A stretch of DNA of 64,000 nucleotides from Lunularia cruciata (Eukaryota > Streptophyta > Marchantiopsida > Lunulariales > Lunulariaceae). A program made the position numbers and the translations under genes. The DNA lies in assembly GCA_948567375.1 (NCBI GenBank), contig OX419755.1, positions 48,998,291 through 49,062,290 on the forward strand. Direction: 5' to 3'. Below the pieces are notes generated by a model, which worked only from the letters and a program-made list of their open reading frames with translations, made no database searches and was not told the origin of the DNA. Below, in pieces: positions 33,651 through 44,833 of the stretch. Position 1 is the stretch's first letter; the number at the start of each line of letters is the position of its first letter.

Positions 33651-34480
33651 CCGCGTTGTAGCATGCAACAATTAGTGAAAGAAATCAAGAAATGCATGGC
33701 AAATCATATAGAAGGACAGAGAGGAAATGAAGTTGACATTGATGATGGTGGTTTAAAGAAAATTTGGAAATATGAGAAAACATGGAGTGATGAAACATGG
33801 GGTGTTCTAGATTGAGAAAATGTAGATGAATTAATATTGAAGGGCTAATATTTTTTTCATTCCAAGAAGTATCTTCTTGAGAGAAATATTTACAATAGGA
33901 GCACCAACTTTGCTTGTAAATTTTGTTGAGATGTCAATCTAATCTCCTTTAGACAACTAGTGAGAATAAACATACCATCTTTTCTTTCTTTGCTTGATCT
34001 CATTAGAGAACACTACATTTTCAAAAAGAGAAATGTAAGAAAGGTGCAATCCCTTGTGTGGGTTCAATTGGTAATGACCTTGGATTGGATTGGACATAAT
34101 AGAAATAGTATATGTGTAGCAAGATGGAGAATTAGCCCAAGATTGACCACAAAATTTATTCATAGAGTCATGATAGCCATTGTTGCCACTTTGAGTGAAG
34201 AAGTTACTTTGCTCAAACTTGGAAGAAAGGAATAGATTTTGAACATCTTTGCAACCCAAATGTTCAAAGGATGTGTAGGATTGGTGGATAGTACTTTATT
34301 TCCTCTTGTCCAATGAACTAAAGTGGATAGTGAAATCAACTATAGTCAAAAAGGTTCATATTCAATCAATGACCAGGTGATATACAATGATATGAGGCAA
34401 ATAAGACATTTTTCAGGAGGTGAGTGTTCAATGCAAGGAGGAGTGTGAGTTTTGCTTCTCACTTGTGGTGTATCCTTTCC
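33651..34480 (+). pseudogene. DDE transposase remnant, PIF/Harbinger-like
   Basis: Across frames it reads AR-W-R-I-S-P-R, then a stretch with F-K-G-C-V-G-L-V-D-S-T-L-F-P-L, then INYSQKGSYSINDQVIYND and IRHFSGG. In PIF/Harbinger transposases, G-x-x-G-x-V-D-G-T-H/L carries the first catalytic Asp, followed by a Y-S-x-K-x-x-Y-S region. At least two stops or frameshifts break it (near 34233 and 34318). The family assignment comes from motif order only. Confidence 0.5.
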
Positions 34481-34534
34481 TATAAAATTAGTTCACACCC
34501 ACTCCAGTTTTAATGTGAAATTTTATTGGTGTAG

Positions 34535-34630
34535 TTAAGCATTACTTCTTAAGCTCACTTGTTATTGTCTAGGTGTATATTGGCAATTGAGCACTATTTC
34601 TTAAGCTTATTATTGTCTAGGTAGGTATTG
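34535..34630. repeat. Two imperfect tandem units, about 47 bp
   Basis: Each carries TTCTTAAGCT...TTATTGTCTAGGT and GTATTGG or TATATTGG. Confidence 0.65.
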
Positions 34631-35375
34631 GTACTTGTGCTATGGTATGGAATTGTGTGAGTTGAATTGTGGAATGAGCTAGGTGTTATTGTAGGATGTT
34701 TGGGTCTTATCATGATATGACTTGCATCTATAAATCACCTTTGTGAGGTGATTTGAATCAAAGAGGGTCTAGTTCTTCCTTCAAGCAACACCAATATCTG
34801 CTTGGCAACTTTAGGTATGTTCTCATGAGCCACTTGGTACCTTCTTTCAAGCTTCCTTGTACACAAGAGACAATGGTAGTTAACAATTGTGTTGCAAGGC
34901 CTCAGATTATCAATGATCATTGCATCAAAGTGTTGAAAGCATGATGGTATTCCTTGATGGACTAAGAGTTCAACTCAAAATTAAAGATAGAAATTTATAT
35001 TTGATGAAGTGTATTAGTTGCTGCATAATTTTGCATAATTTTTTGTCTCAATAAGAGTGACATTTGGGTTGAAGAAGATCCTAGAATAGAGTTCACACAA
35101 TTAAATGATATAAATGTGGGAACTAAAGAAACCAAATCAAATGGACTAGGAGTTCCTACTAGAGAAGAGACTAGAGAAGTTGTGATTGAAATGTGTAATG
35201 TATTCAACATGCAACCTGGTGGATTATTGAATATATTGTAATAAAAGGTTTATCATGTTTACCTCTTGATTTTTCACAAAGGCTTTTTGTCAATTTACCA
35301 CTTTTTTATTCCAATTTTCACATTTATGGAAAGGTTGTCATAGCATTTGAAACCCAATTGAAATTCTTTGAAATT
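34631..35375. other. No gene recognised
   Basis: Possible further transposon remnants. No domain could be placed. Confidence 0.35.
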
Positions 35376-35410
35376 CAAAAAAGTACAATTCTTTGAATTG
35401 TACTTTTTTG
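35376..35410. repeat. Perfect 16-bp inverted repeat, 3-nt loop
   Basis: CAAAAAAGTACAATTC, TTT, GAATTGTACTTTTTTG. All 16 positions pair. Confidence 0.92.
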
Positions 35411-36054
35411 TAACCCCTTTTAAATCTCCCTCCCTTTACAATCCTTCTTAAATCTCATTCTCCTTTATTTCACACATTTGCAGTCCTTATTAAGTCACAT
35501 TCCTCTTTGATTCATAAATCCTAGTAACCTTAAATCCCATAAAACCACTTTCCATTTTATTTGCAAATCCTTGTCACCTTCATTACATTGAAATGAAACT
35601 TCAAGAGAAATGAAACTTCCAATTTGACCTTGAATGGAGTTTTGCATTGTAATGGAGAATCACTCTCCCTAGAATATTTTCCATTGACTGAATTTGAATT
35701 ATGAATGCATAAGAATTTCTTGACTAAACTATTGTTGTTGCGGTAGAAATGTGGATCCTTATTGTAGAAGAAATATTATTGCAGTATAAATATCAATTCA
35801 TGGATTGTATAATATTGATTCTTGGATTGTACAATATAGATTGTTTGTAGGGAGGAAAATTAATTACCTACTTGCATAATATAGATTGTAGAGCAAAGAA
35901 TTTGGATTCAAGCCTTCATTGTATAGATTTATGTAGGCACAATAATAGATTTCTGCCCACTTGATATAAGAATTGTTGGATAAATCAATTGAAAATACTA
36001 TTGCATTGTGAAAGTATAAAAATAAGGAGAGAAATTACAAAAGAGACATGCACA

Positions 36055-36440
36055 GAATATCAAAGCAAGAATGGAACAAAATTTTATATAAGGGAGGAGA
36101 AAGGAAGAGAAAAGGAGTAACAAAGGAGAGAAAAAAATGAGGAAGAAAGAGTGGTGGATGTTTTACATGAGAGAAGGACGGAGAAGGTCAAAGGAAGAGG
36201 AAGGTCAAGAAGGAGAAAGAGAAGGAAGATCAAAAGAGAGACATTTGAAGAAGGAGAAACAAGAGAGAGAAAGAGAGGAGAAGAGAGAAAGGAAGAGAGA
36301 AGGAGAAATTTGAAAGGATTTAGATGAGGGATAAAGAAAGAGAGTTAGGAGAAGGAGAGAAATTTAGAGTGAGAAAGAGTTGAGAGTGGGACAAACAAAG
36401 GAAAAAAGGAAGGGAAAGGAAAGGAAGGCATACAAGTATC
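36055..36440 (+). repeat. Purine-rich tract, almost only G and A
   Basis: Roughly 390 bp dominated by GGAGAAAGGAAGAGAAAAGG-type runs, with few pyrimidines. It is a simple-sequence region without coding content and could form unusual DNA structure. Confidence 0.8.
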
Positions 36441-38187
36441 AAAAATAATCAAAGGTTCTTGATAGGTAGGCATTTGGCCATTTGGACATAGACAAAAAGG
36501 TGTGGGATATGCCCAACATGGAGGAGTTCAAAAAAGAAGAATGGTTGAGTGGATTCCATACAAAGGAGTACCATATGACTTATATCAAGTGTGCCTAGTT
36601 AGACAATGAGTAGATTTAAAAATATATGGAGAACATTTGGGAGAGAGATCTTGATTACTTGGGTTAAAAATTTGCATTGCATTTGATTTTCCTTGCCCAA
36701 ATGTAGGTGTGTCATTTGTAATTTGTGTTTGTGTTCAATCAATTTACTATATTGATTCTATTTTCTGATTTCTCTCCCTTGTTCCCCAATTTCCCTCCTT
36801 GGGCCTGCTCTTGATTCCACCACCCCCAATCAAGGTTAGGGTTTGCAAGCAACTTCTTGTTTGCGACCCAAATTCTTGTTTGTGACCCATTCCGCACCCC
36901 TAGCCACCAGCCATTGTTGACTGCTCCTCAACCTATTGGCAATCCTCCATGCGCCCATGCACTAAAGGTGATCCCGTGCCTAGCTCCCAACCTACAAGCA
37001 ATCCCTCTCAATCGCTCAAGCACTTTAGGCAATCCCATGCCTACCCCTTAATCTGTTTTTGAGTTATGTATTTGTGAGTTTGTTTCTCAATTTTTTGTTT
37101 AAGTTGTGTGTTTAAGATGTGATGGGTTTAGATTTTGCTAACTATCATATCTTTGTACAAATTCCTATATGTACCAAGTTTGTGCAATCTTGGGAAGGTA
37201 GTATGCACACTAGATTGGTGCACAAGAGACCTTACACCCTTGCTCTTGGCCAAATCATACATACTTTTGCTTTGCCAATGTGCAATGCAGAGAAAGGGGG
37301 GTGGTGCCTTACTCATGGGTACAAGATTGGTTTGTAGTGAAGGACCTAATTTCAAAAAGATACTTGGTAAGACAATGAGTTTATGGAGCTTGGACATCAT
37401 TTTTCCAAATGTGTAATTGTGTGCTTGCACTCATGCAACATCCCAAGGCTATACATGGACATCTAGCCTTGAATGTGAAGACTAAGGTGGGAAGAATGGG
37501 GGAGTACTATGACTAGGCAAAGCTGATGATGACTTTAGTTGAGGCCAAGTTGAAATCTTTATTAAAGCAAATTTGATGCTTGGATGATAGATGCTTCAAG
37601 TAATCATTTGTTGGATAGTTCCGTACCTATCTCTTCTTAGAAAGTGGCTTCATAGGCAAGGATAAGATTGACTATGGTACTATCCTTGGGCAGAATGAGG
37701 AGCTTTATGACCATGGAGATGCAGGAGACAAGGAGGAGGGTGAGTGAGAGTAGACCTATAGATTCCAATGGAAATCTTCAACTTTCTAGCAAGTTTTTAT
37801 CATGTATTATATTTCAAAAATTGAATAAAGTTAGATGGAATTATTGATCCAGCCTTCTCCATGTTGAAGCATACCATGAGTAATCTCTTGTCAAATAATA
37901 GCCATGTTTTATTAAGTTGTAACTCATTTTTGTGTATTGAGTTTTGTGTTTCAATGGATGTTCATTGTGCATAGGTCATATTCATATTCATGATGTTGTA
38001 AATGGCACTCTCCTTGTATATGCTCCTCTAGATGACCTCCAATTCCTCTCTCTCAACCTAGTATTCTAAAGAGTACTCCCTTTGGAATACCTTCCTACAC
38101 CCCCTACCCACAATGTTGTTATAGATCACACTCTCATAATAGATGCTCTTCCTCCTTTCTAAGACACTCCTTTGGCACTCCTTGCAC
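36441..38187. other. 1.7 kb without a recognisable gene
   Basis: Short overlapping frames near 37119-37430 on both strands have no known motif. Likely old repeat DNA. Confidence 0.35.
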
Positions 38188-38877
38188 TGTGAGCCGGCCT
38201 GTCTCTCACTCAGGATGAACCTCTGATGGCTATTATGGTAGCGCACCATGGACTAAGAAGGCAAGGAACCCAAACTCCATCATACTCCTCCAAGGCTAAC
38301 ACTCCAAGACTCAAGACATTGCTCACTAGAGAACTCAATGAGAGAGATAGTTGCAAATGAAAGGATGATGAGTACCTCCTCACCCCTTGTTTATATACTT
38401 GTGAAATAGTTACGTACCAAAGTTACTAATTACCGTAGTAACTCAAGTTACTAGACTAAAAGTCAAGTAAAGTCAAAAAGTAGAAAGGAATATCCATTCA
38501 CATGGGCATATTCCCCTAAGCATGTGGTCTTATCTTGACCCAACCACTAAGTCAAGGATTCCTTCACATGGGCTATCCTTGGACTAAAGAAGAATCTAAA
38601 ACAAAAAGGCTTGCGGGCCCAAGAGTTCTCAACTCTTTCCTCAAAGCCAAACACCTAGGAATAATACCAAGTCAACACACTAAAATCCAAAATAGTGGTG
38701 CTCATCTTTTCTACTTCCTCTAAAGTAAGGTCCCCTCTATCTTAGCTATGACTAACTTTAGCTAACCATGACTTATATAGAACCATCCTTTATCTCTATA
38801 TAAATAATATCTCTTAAGTACTTGTAATATCAAGCTAAATATCACAATACCACACACATGCACAAATAGGTGTTACA
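38188..38877 (-). repeat. 3' LTR of element II
   Basis: Begins TGTGAGCCGGCC and ends GGTGTTACA in plus orientation. Almost identical to 44834-45525. Confidence 0.93.
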
Positions 38878-38886
38878 TTTACCCCC
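38878..38886 (-). other. Polypurine tract of element II
   Basis: GGGGGTAAA on minus, touching the 3' LTR. Identical in element III at 54096-54104. Confidence 0.75.
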
Positions 38887-38925
38887 GGACTAAGTTTTCA
38901 CTTTGTCCTCAAAGTGAAGGTCTCT

Positions 38926-39819
38926 CTACCTTCTATGGTACATCTTCAACTTATCATGGTTAATCCTATCAAAGTGTCTTCCTCCCAACTCCTTGAGATC
39001 ATAGGTGTAATTGCCCCACACCTTCTCTACTATGAAAGGTCCAAAGTACTTAGGCAAAAACTTCTTTTGCACTCTCTTGAATCGAATGGAATCAAACAAC
39101 ATTACCCAATCACCTTCTTTGAAAGGCTCCACCTTCTTCTTGCCTTGCCTCTTGTCATAGCTCTCCTTTTTTTTCCTTTGGGCTTGCTCCACTCGAACCA
39201 TAGCAACTGCTCGTGCTTCTTCCAACTCCATGAGTTGATCCTTCCTTGACTTCTCTACATCACTTCCTTGTGCTTTCTTCAATCTCCTATGAATGCTTTG
39301 GAAGGTAGGAAGATCAAAGTGAATAGGTAAGGTAGACTCAATACCATACACCAATTGGAATGGAGAATATCCGGTGGAAGTCTTCATGGTTGTCCTATAC
39401 TCCCACAAAACTGCATGAATCCTCTTGTCCCAATGATGTTTAGCGCCCTCCATTTCTGCATCTTTGGCCAACATCATGCACAAGGTCTGATTGGTTCTCT
39501 CTGCCAAGCTATTGGAATTTGGCTTATAGGATGTAGTTACTCTATGCGTGATAGAGAAATGTCGTAGCATGGTTGTAGTAATGCTTCCTGTAAACTCTCC
39601 TCCTCTATCAGAAACCAACTCCAAAGGGCATCCAAACCTAGTGATAATGCGTTCATAAAGAAATCTACCCACTTCATCTTCATTCTTGTCCCTCAATGGT
39701 CTAGCCTCAACCCACTTGGTAAGGTAATCAGTAACTACCACAATGTACCGATTGTTCCTTGGGGTTCTATTGAGAGGACCTACAAAATCAATTCCCCACT
39801 TCTCAAAAGGTCCTAGCAA
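38926..39819 (-). pseudogene. Integrase core and C-terminus, element II
   Basis: 297 open codons. GIDFVGPLNRTPRNN gives the first Asp, LVSDRGGEFTG the second, and SLAERTNQTL the Glu. The C-terminal part reads PKYFGPFIVEKVWGNYTYDL (GPY/F module) and ends HDKLKMYHRR. A nonsense codon at 39887-39889 (Cys to stop in the zinc-binding CxxC) cuts it off from the upstream frame. Confidence 0.9.
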
Positions 39820-39888
39820 TGGAATTGGTCTAAGTGGTGGAGTGGATGTAGACTTTCTAGCAAAAGCTTGACAAACATGACAAGTTTT

Positions 39889-41376
39889 TCAATAATCAAG
39901 ACAATGCTTGAAAATCCCTCTCCAATGGTAACCTGCATCTAGAATCTTGAAAGTAGTCACCTTTCCTGCAAAGTGTCCTCCACATACTAACCCTTCATGA
40001 AACTCCTTTATGAGTAGGATAGACTCTTCCTTACCCACTGCTCTTCGAAGTAGACCATCTGCTCCTTGGTGAAAAATAATATCCTCCACCATTATGTAAG
40101 GTCTAGATCTTGCTGCAAGGGCCTTCCTCTCCCTAGCATGCATCCCTTCTGGATAGTTACCTCTTGTCACAAAATCCACAATCTCCTTGTACTCCATTGG
40201 AACCACTTGAGTGACTGAGATTGTCATGAGCTCCTCATCCGGGAAGGAATCATCCACTGGCTCATCTCCATCATGATCATAGGCTCTAGATAATAAATCA
40301 GCATTTGCATGTTTCTTTCCTGGCCTATCCTCAATTGTGTAGTCATACTCAGACAAGAGTATCATCCACCTTGCTAGTCTCTCTTCAACATTAGGCTTGT
40401 TGAAGATGTACTTCAAAGCCTTGCAATTTGTGACAATTGTGGCTTTCCCTCCAATCAAGTAGTGTCTAAACTTCTTGAGACCAAAGATCACTGCCAACCC
40501 TTCTCTCTCCGTGACAGAGTAGTTCTTCTCTACTGAAACCATCTGCCTACTAGCATAAGCTATTGGATGATCATGCCCATCTTGGTCTAATTGACTAAGA
40601 GTGCATCCTATAGCTACATTAGAAGCATCAGTGTAGAGAATGAAAGGCTTACTCCAATCAGGTTTAGCAAGAATTGGAGCTACAACAAGGGATTGCTTGA
40701 GCTCCTCAAAAGCTTTGAGAGCCTCCTTGTCTTCCAAAATCACCATGTAATCTACACCCTTCTTCATGTAGATGGTCAATGCATAAGCCTTGTTGGAAAA
40801 TGAGAAGATGAACCTCCTATAGTACCCAACCATTCCCAAGAATTGGCGTAACTTTGTCAAGCTTGAAGGGAATAGAAGGTCTGAGATTTTCCTCACCTTC
40901 TCAGGATCAACTACTATTCCATCCTTGGAGATGATGTGCCCCAAAAGTAGACCTTCTTCACATCCAAAAATGCACTTCTCTGGGTTGAGTGATGCATTTG
41001 CCTCATCCAAGCGTTGCAAGACTTTGATTAGGTGCTCAAAGTGCTCCTCCTTGCTCCCATAGACACAAAAGTCATCAATGAAATCTCTCACAAATTTCCC
41101 AATGAAAGGTTCAAATACCTTGTTCATGAACCGTTGGAATGTGGCTGGAGCATTGCAAAGCCCAAAAGGCATGACCTTGAAAGCGTAAGTTCCCCAAAAT
41201 GTGGTGAATGTGGTGAGTTGTTGATGCTCTGGTGCAATCTTGATTTGGTTATATCCACTATAACCATCTCCAAAATTGTACCTCTCATGACCTGCAACCT
41301 CCTCCAAGATCTCATCAATGAATGGCAATGGGTAGTAGTCCTTCTTGGTAACAGCATTGAGCTTCTTGTAATCCAC
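39889..41376 (-). pseudogene. RT (from fingers), RNase H and integrase N-terminus, element II
   Basis: RT: KLNAVTKKDYYPLPFIDEIL, FGDGYSGYNQI, MPFGLCNAPATFQRFMN, and the catalytic box FIDDFCVYGS. RNase H: FILYTDASNVAIGCTLSQ, ERE-G-L-A-V, and HANADLLSRA. Integrase zinc part: KEFHEGLVCGGHFAGK. Broken upstream by a 1-bp insertion and a Trp-to-stop change (41395-41430), and downstream by the stop at 39889. Confidence 0.9.
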
Positions 41377-41428
41377 ACATACCCGAAGCTTGCCATTTCT
41401 TTTTCTTCACAATGACAATTGGAGACAC

Positions 41429-41983
41429 CTATTCTGAATTCTCCACCTCAAAGATAAATCCAGCCTCCTTGAGCTTATCAATCTCCTCCTTCACAACCAA
41501 AGATATTGGTGGGCTAATGCGACATTGCTTTTGGCAAACTGGTCTTGCATGTGACTCCACCTCTATCTTGTGCTCCTCCAAGGTGACTTCCTTCAAATCC
41601 TTGTAACTAAAAGCAAACACATGGATGAACTTGCGGAAAATCTCCTCAAATCTCACCTTCTCCTCCTTGGTAACATTTGGACCATACTCAAGGGTAGCTA
41701 ACCTTCTCTCTACCTCCTCAAGTGTCAATGGTGATTTGTCTGGGTCCTTCAAAACCTCTAGCTTAGGTGCAAAATCCATAGCACACAAAGGATACACATC
41801 TGAATCAGATTCAGATTCATCCTCCTCCGTGGAAGTCTCCTCTTCCATGCTTGTGTCCACACCTAAAGCTCCTTCTTCAGAATCTGATTCCCAATAATTA
41901 GAAGATGGTGTATCTGAATGTGAAGTGTTGGTGGTGTTAGTCACAGGAACTGTGACTCTATGGTTTGATGGCCCAATCCTCAA
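41429..41983 (-). pseudogene. Acidic linker and RT N-terminal part, element II
   Basis: Contains a strongly acidic Ser/Glu/Asp stretch (STEEDESESDSD), then GPNVTKEEKVRFEEIFRKFI and PPISLVVKEEIDKLKEAGFI, which lead into RT. It ends in a stop where element III has Trp. Confidence 0.85.
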
Positions 41984-42000
41984 GTACCATTTGTGCCATC

Positions 42001-42400
42001 AATCAGTTGTGCGTGCTGCTCTCAACCATGGCCTCCCAAGAAGTAAGTCATAGCTTGAATCCTTCAAGACTTGGAAAGTCATGAGATTTTGAACTCCCAT
42101 AACTGAAACTACCACCTTATCCATCACCCCTACTGGTCAAACTTGTTGCTTGTTTGCCATGCTCACCACAACTGTTGAAGGTCTTGAGGGTATCATACCC
42201 AACTTCTTCATCAACCTTTCTGACATGGCATTCACTGCTGATCCTCCATCAACCAATGCATCCTTGATGTTGTGACCATTCACTCTCACATCAATCTTGG
42301 AGGCATATTCATAAGCCTCCCATGGTGCTGGCTTGGCATCCACCACCCCCATTGATACTAGAACTTTTGCCTTCTTCTTCTTCTTGCTCCTTGTAGAACT
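42001..42400 (-). pseudogene. Aspartic protease, element II
   Basis: The active site reads DALVDGGSAVNAMS, and the C-terminal half SYDLLLGRPWLRA. The D-G-G triplet is of the type seen in several plant Ty3/Gypsy clades. A TGA at 42137-42139 and another stop near 42000 interrupt it. Confidence 0.8.
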
Positions 42401-43266
42401 CAAACCACCTCTAAGCTCCTTTCTCAAGGTAGGGTTCAAAGCAATTAATTGGCCCACTATGATGTTAGCCTTGTGACTACCAACATCCTCCAACACATTG
42501 TAGTTCCATTGTTGCTTTGAGATCAAGAAGTCCTCCATCCCCAACTTCTTCCTTGGAGTCTTTTTTGTTGATGGTGTTGAGGTGCGAGTGCTCCTAGTAG
42601 ACATAGGAGTATCCTTGCTTGAAGTAAATCCTTGAGAAGAATGAACAAACTCTCTTCTTCTCTTGTGCCAAAAACTCCAAATTAAGACCCTTGGAGTTTG
42701 AGCACTCTCCCTTCTCATACTTGCTCTCAACCACATCTATGGATGCTATTCCCTTACCTTTTTTGGGATTAGGAGCCATTTGGGTTTCACTACCTCCCTC
42801 TTTCCCTCTATTGGCTCCCTCATAACCCCTTCCTCCATGGTAAGTGGAATTTGGGCAATTCCTTTGGATATGGCCTTTTCCTCCACAACCAAAACAATTT
42901 CTATCATTGAAATTGTTGGCTGGTTGGCTGGTTGGCCTCCTCTATATGGATAGTTTCCATAACTCCTAGGCCCTCTCCCTATGTGACCTCACTCATCAAT
43001 CTCTCATAACTCTCATCAGGAAGAAAGTTCTCAATGAGTGCTGAAGTCAAAGTCTCCCAAGACTCCTCTTCCCCCTCTCTCCTCTCTCTCTTTTGCTATT
43101 CTGACTCATACCATGTAAGTGTTGCATCCTCAAAGAAATCTGGTAATAATGAGGCCCACTCATTCTTCCTCCTCTCATTGTTTCCTATGCAAGCTCTCTT
43201 GAAGTCTCTCACAAAGGCCTCCATATCTTCTCCATCCTTACCAAAGAAAAACAGAAGTTTCCCCAT
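42401..43266 (-). pseudogene. gag of element II with large internal deletion
   Basis: Starts ATG at 43266 (MGKL...), includes the N-terminal helix region (DFKRACIGNNERRKNEW). It then jumps near 42990 to the region just before the CCHC knuckle (NCFGCGGKGHIQRNCP). Compared with element III, about 481 bp (III positions about 58206-58686) are missing, which also shifts the frame. A small duplication (GGCTGGTT) lies at 42922-42940. Confidence 0.85.
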
Positions 43267-43500
43267 CTTAACCCCTCACTATCTTTCTTTTCTCTCAATT
43301 TTTTTTTCTCTTTTCTTTTCTCTCACTCTATTACTAATAGAGTATATACATGACTAACACCATCTGAGAATAATCCACTCTAGGGAACACAAAAGGTTCA
43401 GGTTGCTCCAAGATTTCTATAGCAACATCAAATCCTAGAGTGCATATTAATCTAACTCTCATGGATAGTTTATCCATAAGTTGAAAGATTATCTCCATCA

Positions 43501-43974
43501 CTAATCTTGAGAACTAGCTGATGAAGGTGGTAGTATTTCTGTAGCTGTACTAAGACTCTCTCCAAGATCCTTCACCAAAGTTTCCAAAAGTGTTTTTACT
43601 CCACTACACTCATGTCCTTTTGGAAGTCCTTCAACTCCACAAACCTCACACAACTCATTGGTCTTAGATCTCCTCCCTCCCAATCTTGGTGAAGAAGGTC
43701 CAACATGCAAACCCAAGTCAATTAAGCCTCTCCTTTCCCTCAATCTCTTGCTCTCAAAGGTCAATGGACATGAACTTGCCTTATGTCCCTTCTCTCCACA
43801 TAGAAAGCACTTAGACTCACTCTTTCCTCCAAGTGGTGTAGGTTTTTGGATCCTCTCAACACTCTCTTCAAATTCTATTGTAAACTCTCTTTTCCTCAGA
43901 TCCACCCCTACAATCACCTCAAACCCTTGGGGAACCTTGCATAATCTCAATTTCCACTCTTGATGGCCTTCCAT
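43501..43974 (-). CDS. CCHC zinc-knuckle ORF upstream of gag, element II
   Basis: 157 uninterrupted codons from a true ATG. The N-terminal part (WKLRLCKVPQGFEVIVGVDL) leads to a zinc knuckle CFLCGEKGHKASSCP (C-x2-C-x4-H-x4-C). A second Cys/His group follows (CEVCGVEGLPKGHEC), then an acidic-helical tail (ETLVKDLGESLSTATE). It is separate from gag, which has its own knuckle. The layout 'V-x-V-D-L-R-K ... C-x2-C-x4-H-x4-C' recalls the DUF4283/CCHC region of plant LINE ORF1 proteins, so it may have been captured. That is inference. Probable role: nucleic-acid binding. Confidence 0.7.
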   Translation of the reverse strand: MEGHQEWKLRLCKVPQGFEVIVGVDLRKREFTIEFEESVERIQKPTPLGGKSESKCFLCGEKGHKASSCPLTFESKRLRERRGLIDLGLHVGPSSPRLGGRRSKTNELCEVCGVEGLPKGHECSGVKTLLETLVKDLGESLSTATEILPPSSASSQD

Positions 43975-44621
43975 GTTCCCAAGATGAATCTAAACACTCA
44001 AACATGCTTTTTGTTGATCTCAAACTTCTCATGCATGAGATCTCCACTCTGCAGAATTGACCATTCCTCATAATGTCACTCAAATCTCCCAACCAATATG
44101 TCTTAGTCCTCTGAAATTTTTCACACTTGATAACAACTCTAGGGCGTCCCTCCCTGCAAAATTTCAGATCTTTTCATTGAGCCATTTGGCCTAGACACTT
44201 TTCTATTCAGCACCCATATTTCAGATTTGGTCTGAAAACCATCCACCTCACTTCAAAAACTCATTACTCTTTGCGCAAGAACGATCTCTCTCTAATTTTT
44301 GTGGCAGCAGGTAGGATACAATGCAGTTAATTTTCTTGGAAATTTTCAAGACAATTCACTGAAAATTGAAGAAATGGCAGACTCTATACAATTTTCCAGA
44401 GAGCATGCAGTTGCGGGAGCACTTTACCCTATCAACTTTCAAACATTCTAGCCCAGTGCGCATAGTAGCTCTCACAATAATTTCAAGTGTGCTAACTGAA
44501 AGATAACCCAAGCTATCATGTGTAGAAATCTCAAGTCCAGATCTTAAACTTGAGATTTTGCACAAAATCACCTTAATCCCCAAAATCTGCAATCCACCTC
44601 ACACAATCTCTCCAATTCCTC

Positions 44622-44792
44622 TCATGTGTACAAGATGTACAAAATCACCTCAAAGACATCATAATGAACTACAGGGTATACAAATGGATCTTGGTTCTCT
44701 AACATAAGTTCAGCCCTCTCCTCTCCTAATGTTGTCTCCAAGTGAGCTCTCATAGCCTCCTTCTGCCTAATGTAGAATTGGACGCGGAACAT
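44622..44792 (-). CDS. 57-codon leader ORF, element II
   Basis: ATG about 20 bp after the primer site. It reads MFRVQFYIRQKEAMRAHLET...RAELMLENQDPFVY and stops after EVILYILYT. Element III keeps the same length with few changes. It has no known motif. It could be a real small protein or an upstream ORF acting on translation. Confidence 0.4.
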   Translation of the reverse strand: MFRVQFYIRQKEAMRAHLETTLGEERAELMLENQDPFVYPVVHYDVFEVILYILYT

Positions 44793-44810
44793 TATCTTGC
44801 CTTCTAGAGA

Positions 44811-44829
44811 GGTCCCGGCAACGGAACCA
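44811..44829 (-). other. Primer binding site, element II
   Basis: TGGTTCCGTTGCCGGGACC on minus, next to the 5' LTR after a short A/T run. It resembles the TGGCGCCGTTGCCGGGG site (tRNA-Asp-like) of plant Tat/Athila-type elements, with two changes near its start. Confidence 0.7.
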
Positions 44830-44833
44830 AAAA

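Noticed and set aside
41032-41415. Plus-strand frames across RT regions
   Set aside because: Shadows of the minus-strand pol genes.
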